Translations under genes and position numbers: made by a program
Shown here: in pieces, positions 15,701 through 22,900 of the stretch
Position numbering within the stretch: position 1 is the first letter of the stretch
Layout of the letters: every line of letters begins with the position of its first letter
Notes under the pieces: model-generated
What the model was told of the DNA's origin: nothing
Database searches by the model: none
Seen by the model: the letters and a program-made list of their open reading frames with translations, nothing else
Source of the DNA: a virus
DNA length: 29,181 nucleotides
IMG/VR virus record: IMGVR_UViG_3300017788_000122
Span: 1 to 29,181 of that record
Direction: 5' to 3' (one strand)

Positions 15701-17944
15701 TTCCCAACAAACTTATCTGCAATTAGAATTGCTCCTACTGCAGGATCAGTTGAGATTGGTGGCGTTGCTGGCACAACTACTCTTAGAAATGGTCTGAGAG
15801 TTAATAATACTGCTATTTTTGAAAGTGATATAGTTCAAAATGGTGGATTTAGAAATGCTGGTGTTGGAGTTTCCAGAAATGTATTTGGAACAATTCGAAT
15901 TGCTTCTATTTCTCGAACAGGAACTACAGCTACAATTACTACTACTGCTGCACATGGATTAACAAGTTCACAACAAATAGAAATTGCATGTAGCAATGAA
16001 ACTTTCAGTAGTATCGGTTCAGTAATAATTACTGTTACTTCACCAACAACATTTACCTATACGACAGTTTCGAGTGGGAATGTTGCTACAGTTGCAGCAA
16101 CAGGAACTGTCATAGTGCCTAATATTGGCAGAACACACGCACAAGGTAGTTTAGCAAATCTAAATGTAGATTATTATGCTTCAATACCAAATTTTGCCGC
16201 TATTTTGGATATTGGTGCTTTAGTTGGTATAACAACTCCAGTAAATTCTACTAAAATTTTAGTATCTAATAATTATCTTGTTCCTGGCAATGCGGTTAGA
16301 TTTGTTGCTTTGGGTAATATTACTGGTGTTTCGACATCAACAATTTACTATGTTGTTGAATCTGATTCTGCTGGATTTACTATTTCAACAACTTCTGGAG
16401 GAAATCCGATAGTTGTTAATTTAGCTGGCGGTGCCACTGGTCCAGGCGCAGCGAAGATTACACTTGATAAAACGTCTATTGATAATCCAGGAAGTTCTTT
16501 CCTCAGTGCTACGCAAACCACGATTCCTATTAATAGTTCAAGTAACTTCGGTATTAATGAATTTTATCTTATTGGTGGAGTTGAGATTGTAAAAACAACA
16601 AATCTTCCTTCACTAACATATCCATTTACAGTTGAAGTTGTAAGAGGACAAGAAGGAACTGCAGCAGTTGCTCATGGAGATAATGCAACCATTGTTAAAT
16701 TAGGAAGAACTGAAAATGCATCATACATTTTCCCAAATGCAATTGATGGAACTACAACAACTGTAAATCTTGCCGAATTTAGTGGCACGTTTGCTCAGGG
16801 CGATTTCTTGAGAATTGATAAAGGAACCAGTGCAGAAGAATATGTCAGAGTAACAGTTATTAATGAATCTGATGCACAATCATTCTCTATTAATAATGGT
16901 TCCACTTCAAACAAAATTACAACTTTCAATGTTGTAACTACTTCTGGTAATACTGATATTCTTGGTGATGTAACAATTGGTTTTGATAATGGAACTACAT
17001 CTAGCACATCTAGCTTGTCTGGTACTACCGTTGTTACTGGTGGAGGAAATCTTAAAGTACATAATTCTATTGAATTAAGTGGCAATTCTTCTACTGCATT
17101 GCCAGAAAAACAATATTTTGTTATTACAAATGGTTCAGCTCCTAAGTTATATGTAGAAACTGCAACAGGAAACACCAAACTTTACACTGGAGCAAATCTA
17201 CAAATTTTCAAAGATTCTTTCTTCTCTTCTGGAGTATTTGATAAAACGAGAATTGACACTGCTTCTGATATTGCGTTTGAAGTTCTTGGTGCTTCTGGAA
17301 ATACCAGAATTGCTGGCACTTTAAATGTTGGTAATGACTTTACTGTTGAAAATAATCTTGGCGGCACTGATACATTTACTGTTGATGCACAAACAGGTGA
17401 TACTTATGTCGGTAGACATCTAACAATTAATGGTGCCTCAAGCGCAACTCCTGCGCCTGGAGTTGTAACTCTTGCTGTAAATGGTATTGGCGTGAGTGGC
17501 AACAAACCATTTAGAATTAAGCAAGATGCATCAATTAATGCTTTTGGTAGAAATAATTTCTACAATAAGAATGGTGGCAGAAGAACCATTATGATTAATG
17601 ACACAGGAGGAACAGTTACACAAGCACTTGAACCAAATACACAATACCTAGTAAGACCAACGAGTAATTTAATTCTCAATCTACCTGCAACAGCAGAAAC
17701 TGGAGATATTATTAGATTCGTTGATGTTCAGGGGTCGCTAAATTATAATGTTTCTCTGCAAGTAAGAGCTCCTATTTCGGTGGCAGTACAAGGATCTACA
17801 GCAGGATCTGGTGGATATGCTGGTGGTGAGTTAATTGTTAATACACCAAACGCTGGATTTGCTCTAATCTATGTTGGTCTTGAAGATTCTGATGGAAATG
17901 GTGTAACGGATACAAATCGAGGTTGGTGGTTGGTGGAGGTATAA
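6755..17944 (+). CDS. Giant tail-fibre/virion structural protein (3729 aa)
   Basis: One uninterrupted frame encodes 3729 residues, roughly 400 kDa. Residues about 17-130 resemble the start of a pectate-lyase-like beta-helix (KYLYVSPDDFNATD, then PTRPFLSIQRAFLE). Residues about 743-1590 hold repeated modules. R-[YF]-[RK]-D-A-x2-L-I-x2-N-[RK]-Q-E-I-I-D occurs at 745, 950 and 993. CKRDI helices occur at 787, 1031, 1170 and 1349. C-x-[DNS]-V motifs occur at 1129, 1270, 1306 and 1552. A small 'HGL-type' beta module occurs at about 343-409, 866-935 and 3048-3121. The last 1200 residues are Thr/Asn/Gly-rich beta repeats (LDVVGNTFISG, FEVLGASGNTRIAG), typical of fibres, ending in NRGWWLVEV. No enzyme motif is seen. 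It follows a late promoter and precedes collar-domain fibres, so a long tail-fibre or baseplate-attached fibre is most likely. Confidence 0.8.
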   Translation: MPLTRLDNLLSSKTGKYLYVSPDDFNATDALDNRGNSPTRPFLSIQRAFLEVARFSYLPGIDNDRFDQFTIMLSPGVHHIDNRPGTDNVDDLPVFQYNQALGEWETNSNVSFNLSDPNNILYKFNGRDGGATIPRGTSLVGMDLRRTQLRPLYVPDPADKDVSRCALFNVTGGCYFWQFTIQDGDLSSNSPLYDATVGLGKVYTQPNDTVTKLVPEFSHHKITNFVFADRQDLGLLYRKISHVFSDYQPPIDDVFVEGETQAITQYWSSTVNYSAGDKVLYNGQAYQAAASSINTRPNTNPAKWSLMVIRSREFDFRVQENRIVGPLQDAIRLDEVRVDDSVPAGITTLTVRTKINHGFFPGQYVAITNNGLNDTLNGVFQVASISATDPKVFTYRVPATATGLGLVSGTTYTAASSPPLDTNATVQAEVDSVESASPYVFNVSIRSTWGICGIWADGKKASGFKSMVIAQYTGVSLQKDDRAFIRYDEFSNTWNQAPLTDAFATTPYHIKGDAYWKDDWRNFHVKASDDSFIQCVSIFAVGFADHFLMESGGDMSITNSNSNFGNTSLHAIGFKGFAFNQDKGGYVTDIIPPKSLSTLNVTRKQYYTFDVPLVRGTSLNPNSTRLYLGTEDARNPEDRPAASIDGFRLGAKRNEKIFVKLDASGAKSADLIHSGFKKWTASLSTLNPTGVGFTTEFNLKQDAANLIDANKTFIQAEAFGYILDKYPNLQNIPYVNPNITSETGRYRDASTLIKANRQEIIDYAFSQMQTAFPAFVVPGGGNANEKCKRDIGYIVDAIANDLYSGGNSNMVDATKSYFNASGQPISNGLAGEETQSIFAFNRAKDWCKKAISNLLTSTSLLDSPALSASGTTVTVTTATPHNLQANDFVTVGGATQTAFNGKYQVLSAGLTSTQFRYTVPAAPSVANATGAVYVSTITIDPVNDDANVGRFKDASRLITNNRQEIIDRAAAEIAVQHPDFYYPGDPQTTSTSRYKDAYRLIHQNKQEIIDGAYAQIAIDYPSFTNPNETKCKRDIEFFIDAVSLDIVQGGGNVYSRKFVQQYFVNATTPLPNGLLGEEGPSVSAFTKARNLMKSALANQLTIKDLTVTAGPANYNGTGGNIANTNPGSCADVQLAIDNLSFLITSVISAGNLTGLPNESVGSSPAGETKCKRDIGYIVDSIAQDIFWGGNEFTVGAVREYFTQAGTPLVNGLVDETVESVTAFNKAREWCKRAVTNQLYTKNLNLSVGPAVAGGSGGNISYTQSGNGATCTDVQSTVDSLFSIVTTVVSAGSITSLPAVDNGDWDCANVRQTIDTLANIINSSLLAGNLNNLPVRNVGPWSQVSDASKCKRDIGYIVEAITSDLRLGGNVNTINAAEAYYVGTQLDYIENEKLETLDAYRYVRDLAISAMRNHNTYIPNASTTNGSSIVTVPSTVGLAIGMKVRSVVAIPVNAQSTVTYTATIPTTAYIKKIGDGVNGLATNQVQLGTQGSKFDIGSNVNATTTSTGVNLYVELTQGVWSTALAPSTDSSVIQDYNYLTPGDIATGAPGGECASVASTLVNFYQILSTIINSGVGTVPRVASTLNTGGLAQRATLFSLTEYDSTGVPTTNPHQLETGTPIRLVPRAKAGITVDKRVVRLPKGFDTNTVYYVIAPGRKTDPYDYSSIGSFNGTNQQNLLLATSSENAAAGIYIYSSETDGIDPGVEIDVYQYVLDINYDLHQYQTKIASGSAIILETDRPHVFDKPATNITPQLVFFRPGSDIVGSSLPTLSSTFGGGTISGKNLYFVRYVSSTRFTIHETSANARDNINPISFQPGSTAVFYTFADKRRSPLRYDPKIGTSPTDGCWYLETLSASNTIIPRMKQSDYAGRLRTTDSFFERIEDSRTKEDRIYRLRYVVPKNLKTVRDPIRGFVLKVRTDEKRRLLPQKILLKPTSTGADTATLLAPVSGERLGLTLQEQLTLNPNFSSTYDPSPFGNPKRLETNAKVAFTVQSARKVSLSGKNYLQLNVFDVGIDAEAYKTKIFTTVKVSSPEGGNGSFVASVPNSNNTNKITWSGNSSGTAYVHGYFAYANEYYMILKDFTGNSFIDYNSVTPTVFTQGSVTATLLDEPNSGRSDITKYPYVVEGANVYTLTPGDRVNDDNGVSYTIAKVEDVPDIENTFYIFDINTIRRRIPGQQDGIYYLTCIRGDISPYPTGSGVGTNFRNFKFSQPVSKLYPEFYKNDPEWYKGVDLTTTTLSDPPPTVSTADNYIHGLVTVNDSKNSLTKELVLDFIKDPGTGGYTFAGNSAITAQSGTASAGSESRKISISGNSPYPTEGKLYVELRRPSIARAGNHTFEYLGFGPGNYSTGLPARQEIVLTDVQDFYAQAKRQDAGIVFYTGLNSNGDLYIGNRKINAITGEETFLESAKLVESSDEVDVIGGLVTTFDTAVTFNEIITVNGSEGKAESFFNAPVVINNTTAFGSVENFPSLRIVTGEGTAIGYDPYLEVNVSQQKTGDVILHQGRIQTTVVDLNPRGLQDYQIMTALSNRTPDLANTFGITTNGPTQLQNTDLGTKFPLASGLMQLKGNQTLFTGSLGWIYANDYVRIENRSGGGFNAQVIGIQGAATGTLVRLTWNVGITNTALQITSSSQIRITGATGSLAPINGVWPVYSTVGSPFVPTANFVTIIVNNNLPQYTAIPLPNNGYPVDAVAQPNIVIEKSKAAFKEFGVLGSESIRTETETIGDYKVGVNTVARSAHSAYQTAFVDASTTPRANLDVVGNTFISGKKILSYLTETGTTKTETNQDAAFLVGGDSANPLTNAATLRVATTNSGRVGINVNNANLDRTLVVGGNGRITGDFKFESDIEVNGGDITTTNAVFNIANQSNALTFSAGAFATTANLFNSATASQTINIGTAVTADGTLNIHTNVYNSTVNLAITDDIIDPTTPSFAPSSLITLGGAYINQSQSIFRVKNYQTVLDGTLEIRGDRMFATTPTGVFTMFPTNLSAIRIAPTAGSVEIGGVAGTTTLRNGLRVNNTAIFESDIVQNGGFRNAGVGVSRNVFGTIRIASISRTGTTATITTTAAHGLTSSQQIEIACSNETFSSIGSVIITVTSPTTFTYTTVSSGNVATVAATGTVIVPNIGRTHAQGSLANLNVDYYASIPNFAAILDIGALVGITTPVNSTKILVSNNYLVPGNAVRFVALGNITGVSTSTIYYVVESDSAGFTISTTSGGNPIVVNLAGGATGPGAAKITLDKTSIDNPGSSFLSATQTTIPINSSSNFGINEFYLIGGVEIVKTTNLPSLTYPFTVEVVRGQEGTAAVAHGDNATIVKLGRTENASYIFPNAIDGTTTTVNLAEFSGTFAQGDFLRIDKGTSAEEYVRVTVINESDAQSFSINNGSTSNKITTFNVVTTSGNTDILGDVTIGFDNGTTSSTSSLSGTTVVTGGGNLKVHNSIELSGNSSTALPEKQYFVITNGSAPKLYVETATGNTKLYTGANLQIFKDSFFSSGVFDKTRIDTASDIAFEVLGASGNTRIAGTLNVGNDFTVENNLGGTDTFTVDAQTGDTYVGRHLTINGASSATPAPGVVTLAVNGIGVSGNKPFRIKQDASINAFGRNNFYNKNGGRRTIMINDTGGTVTQALEPNTQYLVRPTSNLILNLPATAETGDIIRFVDVQGSLNYNVSLQVRAPISVAVQGSTAGSGGYAGGELIVNTPNAGFALIYVGLEDSDGNGVTDTNRGWWLVEV
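8981..11460 (+). repeat. Internal cysteine-helix repeat region of the giant fibre
   Basis: Within the giant protein, residues about 743-1570 contain diverged tandem modules. The fullest unit runs R-Y-x-D-A...QEIID, then CKRDIGYIVDAI, then GGN, then Y-F, then PLVNGL-type loops, then AFNKARxWCK, then a C-x-DVQ helix with AGNLTGLP. Copies differ in length because sub-blocks are missing or doubled. The repeats are visible at protein level and are well diverged at DNA level, which argues against recent duplication. Confidence 0.8.
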
Positions 17945-17947
17945 TCG

Positions 17948-19057
17948 ATGGCATACATAGACGCCGCCAATTATAACCGAATAAAGGGAATGAGAGGATT
18001 CCCGATTGGAACAATCGTTCCCTGGTCTGGATCAACAGAAAATATTCCTAAAGGGTGGTTAGCTTGTACTGGGACCATATTAAATATCAACACATATCCA
18101 CTTTTATACGAATGTGTTGGAAATACTTATGGTGGAACAGTGGGTTCTACATTTGGTATACCATCTTTGAACAATAAAGCAATTGTCGATATTTTTCATG
18201 GGCATTATCAATTTTTAAAAACAACGTCGGCAACATATCCCGCTGGATCAAACAATCATCCAATGCAAGGATTGACAGCTGGTGCTTGGTGTCCACAATT
18301 AGGAGTAAATCAAACAGATGATTTATATTGGAAGCAAATAGGAAATGGTACTTCGACTCCTGGTGCGGGTGGTGATACTGGTAGTGTTTCTCAAACTAAT
18401 CATGTTTCCACGATGGATTTGATAGGTGTGAGATCAAATCTTTCTTCTAATTTAACTGCTACTGTTACGAGTGTTTCTTTAACAGACGGTGATTACTCTA
18501 CATCTTTTAATGTTTTAGAAAGAAAACTCGGTGATGGGCATTGGCCTCAACACTCTCATGGTCTCACAGTAACGGGAGAACAAGCTATTGGTCACTCAGT
18601 ACAAGCAGGTCAACAACAATGTCAAACTCCATGGATAGGAGATTGTTATGGATCTGCTCCAGAATGCCCACAAGGTCAATATGCTGTTGATTATAGAAAA
18701 TACTCTACAGGGCAAAACCATTTTAGATGTGGGGGTGGTAGAATCGGGTCAACAACAGAAGAAAGTGGAAATGGATGTTCTGGTGGAGATATGTTATCCG
18801 CCGCAAGCGGAACTAGATATTTTCAAACCAGTTTAAATCAAGTTATTTTGAGATTTAATGAAGTAATTGGTCACACTCATAATTCAGTAAACGTAAAATT
18901 TACCAGTAGATTGATAGCACAAAGTAATTTCACCATCAATGAAGTTGTTCCTGGAGATGTTGCTATTGACAATACTGCTGGAGTAGATGCTGCTACAATA
19001 AATATGTCTAGCACTACACCATCTATAGCAATGATATTCATCATTAAGGCATTTTAG
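17948..19057 (+). CDS. Tail-fibre protein with phage tail collar domain (369 aa)
   Basis: Residues about 17-80 match the phage tail collar domain of T4 gp12-type fibres (GTIVPWSGS, PKGWLACTG, YPLLYECVG, TFGIPSLNN). The central part is Thr/Ser/Gly-rich. Two HxH motifs, His202-Ser-His204 and His309-Thr-His311, recall the metal-binding HxH motifs of T4 gp12 and gp37 tips. Several cysteines cluster at about 218-283. The protein ends in IAMIFIIKAF, a C-terminus shared with the adhesin at 19982-25180. The ribosome-binding site GGAGGT (17935-17940) sits inside the end of the giant gene, seven bases before the ATG. A short fibre or receptor-binding subunit is the likely role. Confidence 0.82.
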   Translation: MAYIDAANYNRIKGMRGFPIGTIVPWSGSTENIPKGWLACTGTILNINTYPLLYECVGNTYGGTVGSTFGIPSLNNKAIVDIFHGHYQFLKTTSATYPAGSNNHPMQGLTAGAWCPQLGVNQTDDLYWKQIGNGTSTPGAGGDTGSVSQTNHVSTMDLIGVRSNLSSNLTATVTSVSLTDGDYSTSFNVLERKLGDGHWPQHSHGLTVTGEQAIGHSVQAGQQQCQTPWIGDCYGSAPECPQGQYAVDYRKYSTGQNHFRCGGGRIGSTTEESGNGCSGGDMLSAASGTRYFQTSLNQVILRFNEVIGHTHNSVNVKFTSRLIAQSNFTINEVVPGDVAIDNTAGVDAATINMSSTTPSIAMIFIIKAF

Positions 19058-19061
19058 AGAT

Positions 19062-19976
19062 ATGGCAACAACATATGCATTTCAGAAAGGAAAATATGGC
19101 GGTCATGTTGGGTGTATTTTTCCTTTTTTCAGAACTATTTCTACAGAATCTCCTTTAGATGCTGAATTTTATGAAAATATCCCTGCTGGATATTTGAAAT
19201 GTAAAGGGCAAATATTGAATGCATCTCAATATCCTAATCTAGCTACTGTGATTGGGATTGGTTCTAGTTGCATTTATAAAAAAACTAATCAAACTTTATT
19301 AAATCAAAATACAGATGGATCTGGTGGACAAATACAATTACCAGATCTCGGTAGTAAATATATTACAGCTTCCAGTACCCCTGGTGGATATTTGAATACA
19401 ACTACAATTAATCCCACGACCAATGCAGAAGTTTTTCGTGCTGGTGTTGAAGTTTCTTTAAGTACAACAACGGTAAATAATCAAGTTTTGTTTTCATATC
19501 AAGGAGATTTTGAAATTCCTGAAACGAATGTTCCTATCAGTGGGTCTATTTTAACAACAGCAAATTCTTCTACTCCTTCTGCATCTGTTTTCGAGACACA
19601 ACTATTAGCTCATGGTCACATGTCTAATATTTCTACGGGAAGATCTATTGCACAAGCAACGATGTTTGTTAAGCAAGTTCCTAGAATTTGGACATATTGC
19701 AATACCGCATATACTATTGGTGGGGAAAATATTCCTAGTGGTATTGAATGGATTAGTGGAGCAGTAGATCAATTTGGATCAACAACTGCTACTACTCACA
19801 CACATGCTGGAGTTTTTCCAAATACTACTTCTCTCAGTAAAGAAGCAAGAATGCTAAGAACTAAAGTTGCTGCTGATTCTTTACAGACCAGTGTTCGTTT
19901 AAATACTGATACTACATTTAAATTAGATTATATTGCTCCAAAATTTATATTATGTGAATACTTAATTAAATTCTAA
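19062..19976 (+). CDS. Tail-fibre protein with collar-like domain (304 aa)
   Basis: This protein is related in plan to the preceding one. Residues about 15-110 carry a collar-like start (VGCIFPFF, then NIPAGYLKCKGQILNASQYP, later IQLPDLG). A beta-rich middle and a C-terminal IAPKFILCEYLIKF follow. HxH motifs are His184-Gly-His186 and His246-Thr-His248. It begins four bases after the previous stop. The collar motif is more diverged than in its neighbour, with a long insertion after FFRT. It is probably another short fibre or tip subunit, perhaps forming a mixed structure with the 369-residue protein. Paralogy by duplication is an inference. Confidence 0.72.
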   Translation: MATTYAFQKGKYGGHVGCIFPFFRTISTESPLDAEFYENIPAGYLKCKGQILNASQYPNLATVIGIGSSCIYKKTNQTLLNQNTDGSGGQIQLPDLGSKYITASSTPGGYLNTTTINPTTNAEVFRAGVEVSLSTTTVNNQVLFSYQGDFEIPETNVPISGSILTTANSSTPSASVFETQLLAHGHMSNISTGRSIAQATMFVKQVPRIWTYCNTAYTIGGENIPSGIEWISGAVDQFGSTTATTHTHAGVFPNTTSLSKEARMLRTKVAADSLQTSVRLNTDTTFKLDYIAPKFILCEYLIKF

Positions 19977-19981
19977 AAGAC

Positions 19982-22900
19982 ATGGCAATTAATGTAACCT
20001 CTCTGACCACTAGTGGTCAAACAACACCAACAACTACAACACCGCAAGTATTTGCTGGAGGGAGTTTAACTTTTAGTATTAGTGCAACTGCAACTGGTGG
20101 AGTTTCTATTGCATACTTGTGGCAAGTAAGTTCTAATGGTGGAGTAACTTGGAATAATTTACCAAATAACGGTAATTCTTCAATTACTATTACTAATATA
20201 GCAGTAACTCAGAATGGAGATCAAATACGTTGTGAATTAACTGCTAATTCTGGTGCGGGGGGAGTTTCTGAAACTGTTTACAGTGATACTGCAACACCAA
20301 ATGGTCATGCGATAACTTTAACAGTATTAACTCCCCCTCAAATATTTGTTAATGATTCCAATCAACCACAATATACAGTAGCAACAGGATCTACTTTAAA
20401 TTTAACTGTTGAAGCTACAGTAGTCAGTAATTTAAGTCAATTTATTAATCAAAATAGTGCAAATATTGACACGGAATTAACTTTTCAATGGCAACAAAGC
20501 ACGGATAATGGAGTTACCTTTTCAAATATTGTTGTAGGACCAAACTTAAGTGTAAATACTAATTTACTTGCTTTCGGAACTACTCCAGAAAGTTATTATA
20601 AACGATCAGTTTTATCAATATCTAATATTGCATTTAGTCAAAATTTATACAGATATAGGTGTTTAATTTCATATACTAAGGATGGAACAACCGCATCTAA
20701 TAGTCCAGTTTCTACGAACGCAGTGACTATTCTTGTCAATCCTCAAATTGTTGTTACTAAACAACCAGGAACAGGAACAGATACTACGTCAGTAATTTCA
20801 TATAATCCAAGCACAGCTGGAAGTGGAAGAGCAACCTTATCTGTTACTGCATATACAACAGCAACAAGTGCGATTACATATCAATGGTCTTATACCTTAG
20901 ATCAAGGTCAAACATATATTAATTTCGCAACCACTAATCCTCAAATAGGAACACCTCCATTTCAATTATTGACAGGAACAAATTCTATCGGTCCTATTTT
21001 AGAATTGGAAAGAATTGTAATTAGTAATAGTAATGCTAATAGTAGGTATGGATTTAGAGTAACGATTTCTGGATCTTCTGGAGAAACGGCTCTTGTTTCG
21101 GATACTGCATTTGTTACAGTTACTCAATCTGCGTCTGGTTTAATTACAGATCCTTCCGATCAATTTGTTATTGAAGATAAGTATGGTGATGTTCCAAATA
21201 GATCCACTTACCCCGAAATTGCTCAAACTGCCACATTTAGTGCTGCTGTTGATGTCAATGCACCGAATGGATTGAGGGGTGGTCCAATTACATTGCAGTG
21301 GCAAAGAAAATATGATGGATCATCTACATTTGAAAATGTTGGTGTGCCAAAAATTGTTTTTGGTACTGATGATCTTGCTGGTGGTAGTACAGCACCAAAT
21401 AGTCCTGGTGTATATGATTACGAAACAGTTCCTCTGAGAAGAGATATAGATCATTTATCACAATATAGATTATCAATTACTTATCCAACTGGAACAACAG
21501 GAACTAATGATACTATATTTTCAAATCCCGCTACTCTGAATGTATACAGAACTGCGTATATTACAAATAATCCAACATCTATTAATCCCTATAATAGACA
21601 AAATGGTACTTTAGTAGTAACTGCTGCTCCTTCTAGTGGTACAACTATTTCTTATCAGTGGCAACATAGTTCTAATGCTTTAAACTGGTTTAATTTACCA
21701 AACACTGTGCCAATTTCTGTTACTTCTATGACGAGAAGTAATTATACAGTAACAGTAACTTGCGCTTCTGCTCATGGATTTTCTGCAGGAAATTTAATTC
21801 TTATTGAAGGATCCACGGACACAGAATATAATGGATCATATACAGTATTAGCAACTGGATTAACTGCAACTTCTTTTCAGTATACTGCGTATAGTATTCC
21901 AACTACTTCTCCTGCGGCTGGATCAATAACAGTTTCATCTGCTCCAAAATATCTCGGTGCATTAACAGATACATTGGCAATTACTCCAATAGCAGCTGAA
22001 AATATGTCGAGAAGGTATTTTAGATGTATTATATCAGTACCAGATTCTTTATCGACAGTTATAACTGACACGGCATTAATTACTATATTGACAGATTCGT
22101 TTTTTCAAATTAGCTCAATAAATGATAGAGCAATTTTTCAATTTAATGGTACGTCTTGGACAGTTACTGCAAACTCTTTAAGTTTGGGAACAGTTTATTA
22201 TCAGTGGCAAAAAAATACAGTTTCTTCAGCAATTACTTCTCCTAACTGGGTCGATATTTCTGGTGCAAATTCAGCAACATATCAAATTTTGAACGCTCAA
22301 CCATCAGATGCAGGATTTTATAGATGTAGAGTAACAAGTTCAGGGCAAACGGTATCGCAAACAAATGCTGCTAAATTAACAGTATTCCCTGTTGCTTTAA
22401 CAATATCCAGAAATATTCCTACTTCTATCACAGTTTTAGAAAATTCTATCAATACATCATTTACTGTTGCTGCTACCTCTACTAATGGTAATATTGTACA
22501 ATATTTGTGGGAAGTTAAACCACCTGGATCGTCAACTTTCCAAACACTGCCAGCAGGATATAATCAATCGTCAGCTACATTTGCTGTTTATAATTTACTT
22601 CCATTATCAAGAACTACTGATAATGGGTCAGTAATTAGATGTAAAATGAATGCCTTAAATGTACCAGGAGATACTTATAGTAATGAGTGTACAATCACCG
22701 TTGACAGAAGATTTTATTATTTTGCAGATGCTGCCACAAAAAATGTACCCGTTGGTCAAGAAGTTACTTTTAATTTACAGCCTACTTTTACAGGTGATGA
22801 TACTCCATCCTATCAATGGCAATCCCGCCCAAATTCCACTGCTGGTTGGACCAATATTTCAGGAGAAACAAATCCTTCATATACCATTTTGGGAACAAAT

